Shown one piece after another: positions 57,678 through 64,000 of a stretch of DNA of 64,000 bases. The notes under the pieces are model-generated. The model ran no database searches. It was not told where the DNA came from and saw nothing but the letters and a program-made list of their open reading frames with translations. The stretch spans positions 27,037,934 to 27,101,933 of the forward strand of contig NC_053121.1 of NCBI RefSeq assembly GCF_010015445.1, written 5' to 3'. Source of the stretch: Perca fluviatilis. Its lineage: Eukaryota > Chordata > Actinopteri > Perciformes > Percidae. Each line of letters opens with the position of its first letter. Within the stretch, counting starts at the first letter, position 1. Made by a program: the position numbers and the translations under genes.

Positions 57678-57913
57678 TGTAGAGAGGGTTCCTCCACATG
57701 TTTGTCACAGTTGGCTTAAGTTGCACCATGAAAGACCTTGTCATCCCACTTCAACCCTGCAAAACTTACCATATGGCACAAAATGGAGGACCTTTTTGGC
57801 TTCCATGTTCTCCACGTTTTTTTTGGTAAGATGCTTTCCAAAGGTCAACACATCATCCTTCCTCTCTGCTCCTAAATACCCTGCACTCACTGGTGATCTT
57901 TTTCTCAATATCT

Positions 57914-58013
<100 letters not shown>

Positions 58014-58136
58014 ATGCTGAGGTAAAACCACCTCCCTGCCCCTCTTCCAGCACATTTGTTTGAAGGAGTAACTGGGAGGGCCGTAGAGAGGGTGAGAGGC
58101 GTGTTTTTCTTTTCTTTTCTCTGCTGGGTCCTCGTG

Positions 58137-58138
<2 letters not shown>

Positions 58139-58225
<87 letters not shown>

Positions 58226-58235
58226 TTTTTTATAT
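58139..58235. repeat. (TA)n microsatellite
   Basis: TA dinucleotides, interrupted near the right end. Confidence 0.95.
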
Positions 58236-58383
58236 ATATATATAAAAGGTGTCTGGGGGTCCTCGCGGCAAAAATTTTTTTGATTTGAATCCCATCTCTT
58301 GCATTTCTACATACATTTATAGAAATGGTGATATAAAAATCAGGATATACTGTACTTCAGTTTATCACAATGACAAATTCTTT

Positions 58384-58468
58384 CAGAAAGAATAGTAGTA
58401 GGGAGGGTTGGGGAGTTCCAAGCGTGTTTTTGAAGGGTGGTGGAAATTACAACCTAGCATATATATAA

Positions 58469-58546
<78 letters not shown>

Positions 58547-58596
58547 CTTATATATATGCTAGGGTGTAATTTCCACCACTTTTCAAAATCACGTTG

Positions 58597-58633
<37 letters not shown>

Positions 58634-58722
58634 TACTTATATATATGCTAGGGTGTAATTTCCACCACTTTTCAAAATCACGTTGGTGCACCCCCCAACC
58701 CCCCTCCCTACTATTCTTTCTG
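58384..58722. repeat. TA tract with inverted and duplicated flanks
   Basis: The left flank (58384-58460) is found in reverse complement at 58628-58722, including GGGTGTAATTTCCACCAC. A partial second copy sits at 58545-58600. All surround long TA runs. Confidence 0.9.
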
Positions 58723-60648
58723 AATACTATTCTAGTAGCTTAAAATAAATGAATAAGTAAATAGAGATTGGTGTTTTTGTATAAAATATTTCTTGCTCTT
58801 GTTCTCCTGCTTTTACTTTATATTATTTATGCCGTGCTGCTACCCTTAACAGATGGCAATATACACATAATAGAGAATTCATAATTAGTTCAATGATTTG
58901 TTGTGAGTACAGTGATCAGTTAGGTGCTGTGCATGATTCATTAAGTAAGTGGTCAGTATCTCTCTCTCTCCCCCTTCATGTCTTCAGCTGTCCTGTACAA
59001 ATAAAGGCCTAGAATACCCAAAAATAATATAAAAAAGTAAGTGGTCAGTATACAGATTTAAAGATGTCTAAACAATAAAACTTGTCCTTTACACAATATG
59101 TCTATGTCAGTCTATTGTGTATTATCATTACCTACTATATATGTATTGATTAAGAGTTAGTCAAGAACTACTTAGCTATTCATTAACTGGCTGTTACTTC
59201 CTGATTTCTTTTACATTAATTAATTCAAATCTACTCAGGAAACTTTATAGTAGTGTTTCCATAATCAATAATTGTATCCATTTAGTAGAGAAGCGCAAAG
59301 CATGACATTTTTTCCCAGCTGACAGTGAAATAAAATACGATGACCAGAAAATGTGAATTGCGTACACACCATAACAATAAAATGATACATCTGGAAATCA
59401 GAAATATATTATATGTTTTATTTTTACTTTATAGCAAGAGGGACAACCAACAGACTGAATGGCTGTCATGAAAAGTCTTAGAAGAGTTGATTTGACTGAA
59501 TGAAGCTGAACTGATGGAGGATACATATGTGACACAACTATCACTTGTTTCTGCAGACTATGATGTTGTTTTTTGATCGAGTTTGACTTCAGAGGAATGC
59601 TCAGACCCGGCCTGAAGGAACAAACTCCACTTATTTCTTTTGATTGGGGCACATGAAGAAGGAATGGTAATTCTGTTTTTATCTGACAATTTTAGTGACA
59701 AATTCATTGCCATGGTTGAATGTTAATATAAGCAAAATAGAAGAAGAAGAAGAAAGACCTTGCAAGAGTATATTATTTTCTGCAGGGAAATTATTTTGCA
59801 TTCAAAACAAATAGTTCTTATATAAACAATAACTTTCTTTTTGTGGTATGCTTCCATTGAATTCCTAATTGTATGATGTAATTACTCACATTATAGACCT
59901 GCTTGTTATTTTTCTGGAAGTTACAAGCCTTGTAAAATTTTACAGGCTCTGTTTAACTGACATCAAAGGCAGTTACAGGCCACACCTTAGGTGCTCAGTA
60001 CATTTTTATTTTACACAGGGCAGCATAAATTTTGATGGGTGGGTGGATAGGAACAAAATAAACCAAGTCTCCAGTTAAGAAAAGTTCTTACATGTTGAGT
60101 ATAGGGGTAAGAGAGTTGGAACATGTGTTAGTTAACTTTCAAAACAATCATTACTTGACCCAAGGCAAAACAAGGCAAACAACAAAGTGTGGGAAAGACT
60201 TTTCCCTTTAATGCCATGAGATGGCAGCAGAGTCCATTGTTCAAAAACATGATTAGTCAGAATCTGACTCGTTTGAGGATTTGTGTTGAGAAGAAAGTGT
60301 GTTTTCCATGTTGTATGCTCACTTTAAAGGTAACATACTGTACCTCGGAGTCTCAGCATCGCAGAAGCAGCTTTTCTTGGTGAGAAAGGCCTAAAAGCTT
60401 TACAGTAAAACTGAACGTTACTGAAATAGTTCTCACTCTAAAGTACTGTGCTGTTTGGTTTCTCCAAGCAGGCCAGCTGACAGTGTTGCCTGGGCCCGGG
60501 ACGAGATCTTAGATGGGCCCCCCCCTTGCGGCCAGATCTCTCCTTTTCCCTTGCTCTTCCTCTCCTCACATCTCTCACTGAAATTAAGTGTGTAATCAGT
60601 CTCTGGTCCATCCTGCTCAGACTCTCCGACAGGGCAGCGAGCCCCCCC

Positions 60649-60651
<3 letters not shown>

Positions 60652-60712
<61 letters not shown>

Positions 60713-60718
60713 TCTCTC
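60652..60718. repeat. (CT)n microsatellite
   Basis: CT dinucleotides with single A and T interruptions; the same CTCTCTCT pattern recurs at 60773-60820. Confidence 0.95.
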
Positions 60719-62003
60719 TCACCGGTAGCCTGACTCTGTCCCTCCGTTGCGGGGCAGCGGGCCCCTCCCGCATCACTCTCTCTGTCACCTGACTGCAGCT
60801 GGATCTCTCTCTGTCTCATCCTTACTGATGGAGCTACCAAACTCAACTGTTTCTGTCAAAGTTAACGTGTTGTGTCAGGCTTTTATACAAGCTAATGGAC
60901 GTTAACATGAGAGCTGGCCTGTTACGTTACGTTACATGACTCGTAAACGTTGGCTGCGCTGGTTCTTACCTTGCTCTACGTTGACAGTTCCAGCTTCACC
61001 GTCACCACCTTTTTTAAATATTTGTTTAGAAAATCTATAAGGCCTCTATTTCCTTCTTCTCTTTTCTTTCCTTTTCCGAGCTCCGGACTTGTGCTGACCG
61101 GACATTTTGAGCGTACTGAACTTCAAATCAAGTGACAATATCAAATTTTGATCAGTGGCCAAACCATTTTTATGTTGGGGGTGGGGGGGTTCTTGACCAC
61201 CATTTCCAGGACAATTAGGAAGAAAACAAATAAAACGCTTTTATGTAATTCAAATATTATGCTACATATTTTTTTCCACAAATAGGCCTATTTAAAAAAA
61301 ATATTTTTAATTCTTCCATAATTTAATGAGGGCCCAGTTCTGCCCCTATCGGCGGGCGTGTCTCCAAGTAAGTTGTACTTGATGATTGTAAATGCTTTAG
61401 AGCTGATTATAGACCTACGCTCATGGAAATGCTCAAATGTCTGTCATCTGAAACAGGGTCGTAGCTACCATGAGGTCATGTCCTCTGTGTATTGGGGGTG
61501 TGGGGGATTATTCCAACCCATTGCAAACTAACTGAATCAACTAAAGTTAACTAGATTTAGCAGCCAACATTTAGGTGGAATTTGCATGTGGAAATAGTCT
61601 GCCAGCATACTAATCACAAACTCCAACCAAAACCTCCAACCAAACCCTGGCCTAAAAAACCTTGACTAAAAAAATGTCTCATCGCCTGCCTTCCGCCCTT
61701 TTTAAATTACAACACACTAGAGCAGAACTTTTTTAATTTTGTGTAATGTTTTGCCTACCCTTTTAACATGATATCAATATTTTCACAGATCAAAAATCGG
61801 ATTACACCGCTTATGATTCTAAATAAAAGACTTGCTTACATCTGAATAAGCTGCACATTACCTCAGATAACTCCTCAACTCCTCGTCCCACTCATACTCA
61901 AAAACATGCCCATGCTGTATATAAGTCAAACAGTAACCATAGCATCAGTAACAAAGACGCCAGGAAAGCAATGAAATGCTGCTTTAACAAACTAATGACC
62001 TTG

Positions 62004-62023
62004 GCGCATGCGCAGTCGTGAAG
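62004..62023. repeat. left inverted terminal repeat of DIRS-like element
   Basis: Exact 20-bp inverted match to 63799-63818; both lie just outside the coding remnants. Confidence 0.88.
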
Positions 62024-62165
62024 GAAAAAACACACATGCAGGGCGCATAATCCGTGATTGTAGGTGTGCATGATCAGTGACAACATATATATGAGACACC
62101 GCTCTCCTCCCAGCACCCAGCGCAAAAAGGGGGGGCAGCAGGCAGAGCACACATACAACGGAGCA

Positions 62166-63153
62166 TCATTCGACGTTGAGTGAGGATAAGACCGAGTGGG
62201 TCATAGAGAGCTCAGACATATCACGTGGATAGAAACGGATGAAAGGGCATGGAGATGCCCAGGAGGCCGCTGCATGGATGTCGGCTACTGTCATGCCCTT
62301 GAACAGAGCCGCCGATGTCAACAGTGCCCTTGTAGAATATGCCTGGATGCCCTGGGAGGGCTCCGCCCCCTCCGTCACAGGCCTATTTACACAGTTATAG
62401 GCCTGGGTGATAGCCTCGCACAGCCAGTGAGACAGACGCTGTTTTGAAAGGGCCGCTCCTTGGGAGTGTTCCCTATAGTGTACAAACAACTGCTGTGTCT
62501 GGCTTATGTCCACCGTGTGTAAAACGTACTGTGATAACGCGCGCACCGGGCATAACCGGTGGAAAACCTCCTCCGCGTCGTTGTCATGAGGTGGGGTGGA
62601 AAACCTCCTCCACGTCGTTGTCATGAGGCGGGGGGAAAAAACCCTTAAGGGAAAACACCCTTGACCGAAAAGAATTTGTTAGAATTTTCGGTGTGAATGA
62701 GGAGTTTGGATGTAAGGTGGCTGCGCTCCCGTCCCCTCTAATGGAGAGGCAGGACGGCGAAACTGACAGTGCATATAAGTCGCTCAATCTCTTGGCTGAC
62801 GTCAAGGCAAGGAGAAGTGCTGTTTTTCATGACAGCAACCTGAGAGAGGCTTGTGCCAGAGGCTCGAAAGGAGGCACGGCAGGTTTCTGTCGTCTGACCC
62901 CCTTCAAAAAATGCTTTACCAGGGGGTGCGCAAAAACCGTCCTCTCTCCATAGCCTTCGTGGTAGGATGAGATTGCTGCTGCGTAGGCTTTGACTGTAGA
63001 CGGAGCCAAATCATTATCCAGTAATGTTTGGAGATAAGTCAACACGAGAAGCAGGGGACACGATAAGGGGTCCGCTTCCTTCTCCGTGCACCAGCGCTGG
63101 AAAGCAGACCAACACCCCCGCGTAACACGCTGTAGTGGAAGGGGCTCTTGCAT
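62166..63153 (-). pseudogene. DIRS tyrosine recombinase (frame-broken)
   Basis: The N-terminal part (63153-62827) has WSAFQRWCTEKEADPLSCPL, STVKAYAAAISSYHEG and HPLVKHFLKGVRRQKP. The first catalytic-type Arg appears in SAKRLSDLYAL (about 62790). The C-terminal part (62624-62166) has STRALLTSAALFKGMTVADI and the Tyr nucleophile candidate in FIRFYPRD. The His of the usual HxxR box is Tyr here (AYSTR). A 37-bp tandem duplication and frame changes near 62827 break the frame. Confidence 0.82.
62559..62632. repeat. 37-bp tandem duplication in recombinase
   Basis: GTGGAAAACCTCCTCC starts at 62559 and again at 62596; the units differ at two positions. 37 is not a multiple of 3, so it shifts the recombinase frame. 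Confidence 0.93.
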
Positions 63154-63303
63154 TCTTGATAATGCGCACCACGGCAGGAGGCAAGCCTAATTTCTGCAAG
63201 CGTTCCCGCTCAGCAGCCAGCCCCACAGCCGCTGGGTTATCACCGGGGGGTGAAATATCGTGCCGCCCAGCTGTGACAGAGCATCCTCGCGCCACGGCAG
63301 TTG

Positions 63304-63660
63304 CTAGGAAGGACCCGCCAGCAGCTGAACCAGAGTCGGGAACCAGGATGCGCTCGTGCGCTCCGGTACCACTAAGATGAATGACAGATTCTCCTCCTGG
63401 ATGCGTTCCAGGAGGCCAGAGATCAGAGGGACCAGGAGGAAAGCGTATAGGAGGGTTCTGGGCCAGGGTTGGTGAGAGAAGGCGTCCACGCCGAGGGGTG
63501 GATTGTCCCGTGTGCTCAAGGAAAACCACAGTGCGCACTGTGTGTTCTCTCGTGAGGCGAACAGATCCACCTCCGCTTTCCCGAACCTGCTCCACAGCTT
63601 CTGAACAATAGAGGGATTCAATTTCCACTTGTTGTTAGGTCCGCCGCCCGGTTCAAAACC
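63304..63660 (-). pseudogene. DIRS RNase H-like segment
   Basis: The minus-strand frame contains WKLNPSIVQKLWSRFGKAEV followed by DLFASRENTQCALWFSLS and PWPRTLLYAFLLVPLI, typical of the region after the reverse transcriptase in DIRS elements. The upstream RT is not present. Confidence 0.75.
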
Positions 63661-63798
63661 CCGGGGATGTAAACAGCTTTGAGGGACAACAGATGACTGT
63701 GGGCCCACAGCAGTAGAACAAAGAGTCCGCTCTGTATATATACAGTATCTGCGGACGTAGTTGAAGCCCGAGCTGTACACAATGGCGGGAAAGAAAAT

Positions 63799-63818
63799 CT
63801 TCACGACTGCGCATGCGC
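63799..63818. repeat. right inverted terminal repeat of DIRS-like element
   Basis: Reverse complement of 62004-62023, 20 of 20 bases. Confidence 0.88.
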
Positions 63819-64000
63819 GAAGGGATAAACCCAATAGCGTAGCCTTAGAGGACGAAACCTATACGAAATAGAACTCCTTTGCCTTATTTCTGGTCTAGGA
63901 TTCTTGCACTGCAGCCAAACATCTATTATACTTTGGATGTGGCGATGAAAGCTCTATACAGAGCTGAGATTGGAAAATGTGTTTCCTGTGTGAGAGTTGC

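Larger units (their letters stand above)
61990..63850 (-). mobile_element. internally deleted DIRS-like retroelement
   Basis: Bounded by the inverted repeat GCGCATGCGCAGTCGTGAAG (62004-62023) and its exact mirror at 63799-63818. On the minus strand the order is RNase H-like, then tyrosine recombinase, as in DIRS-type elements. The expected gag and reverse transcriptase are absent, although both terminal repeats remain, so this looks like a non-autonomous deletion derivative. Confidence 0.82.

Overview
This window is vertebrate, most probably teleost fish (percomorph-like), nuclear DNA. It has short exons with GT-AG splice sites spread through long AT-rich introns, very long CA/TG and TA microsatellites, and a dense mixture of fish-type repeats: Tc1/mariner, hAT, TTAA-flanked and PIF/Harbinger-like MITEs, RTE/Rex3-like, L2/CR1-like, DIRS-like and Penelope-like elements, and tRNA-derived SINEs. 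There are no bacterial-type operons, no CRISPR array and no rRNA genes. Two protein-coding genes can be supported, and they converge tail to tail. Gene 1 (+ strand, 2135-30717) is the 3' part of a coiled-coil protein gene. Five phase-compatible exons give the last 172 residues; its 5' end lies left of the window. I do not recognise the family, so no symbol is given. Gene 2 (- strand, 48264-32983) is slc4a11, the SLC4-family borate-transporter-like membrane transporter. Nineteen exons were assembled by hand from splice sites, and every junction phase agrees. They give about 838 residues ending in the family C-terminus. Only the first coding exon and the promoter were not found; they lie to the right of 48264. 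Layout: 1-520 is a LINE-like 3' end. 2-30.7 kb is gene 1, with introns of 14.3, 0.8, 7.9 and 5.1 kb filled with nested repeats. These include a degenerate Tc1 transposon (3112-4736), MITEs at 5.7-7.2 kb and 12.2-12.6 kb, three related copies of a TTAA-flanked element (9.8-10.9, 14.8-16.1, 22.2-24.2 kb), a SINE, a 5'-truncated Rex3-like LINE with a 15-bp target duplication (26885-27923), and a long-TIR Tc1-type MITE (28252-29165). 30.7-33.0 kb is the shared 3'-UTR and intergenic zone. 33.0-48.3 kb is slc4a11. Its last intron carries a broken Penelope-like element (33190-35205) with an inverted 3' end and a hammerhead-ribozyme-like motif; another intron carries an L2-like LINE tail with a hAT element inserted in it. 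48.3-64 kb shows no supported exon. It holds MITE copies related to those in the left half, a hAT element nested inside another MITE, long TA and CA tracts with inverted flanks, and an internally deleted DIRS-like element (about 62.0-63.82 kb). I do not see a new multi-gene system. The points most worth checking are: the repeat hairpin whose two arms change together between copies; CA/TG tracts beside three of the eight splice sites seen in gene 1; the inverted Penelope structure with ribozyme motif; the deleted DIRS element; and a 76-bp near-perfect palindrome at 19103-19178.
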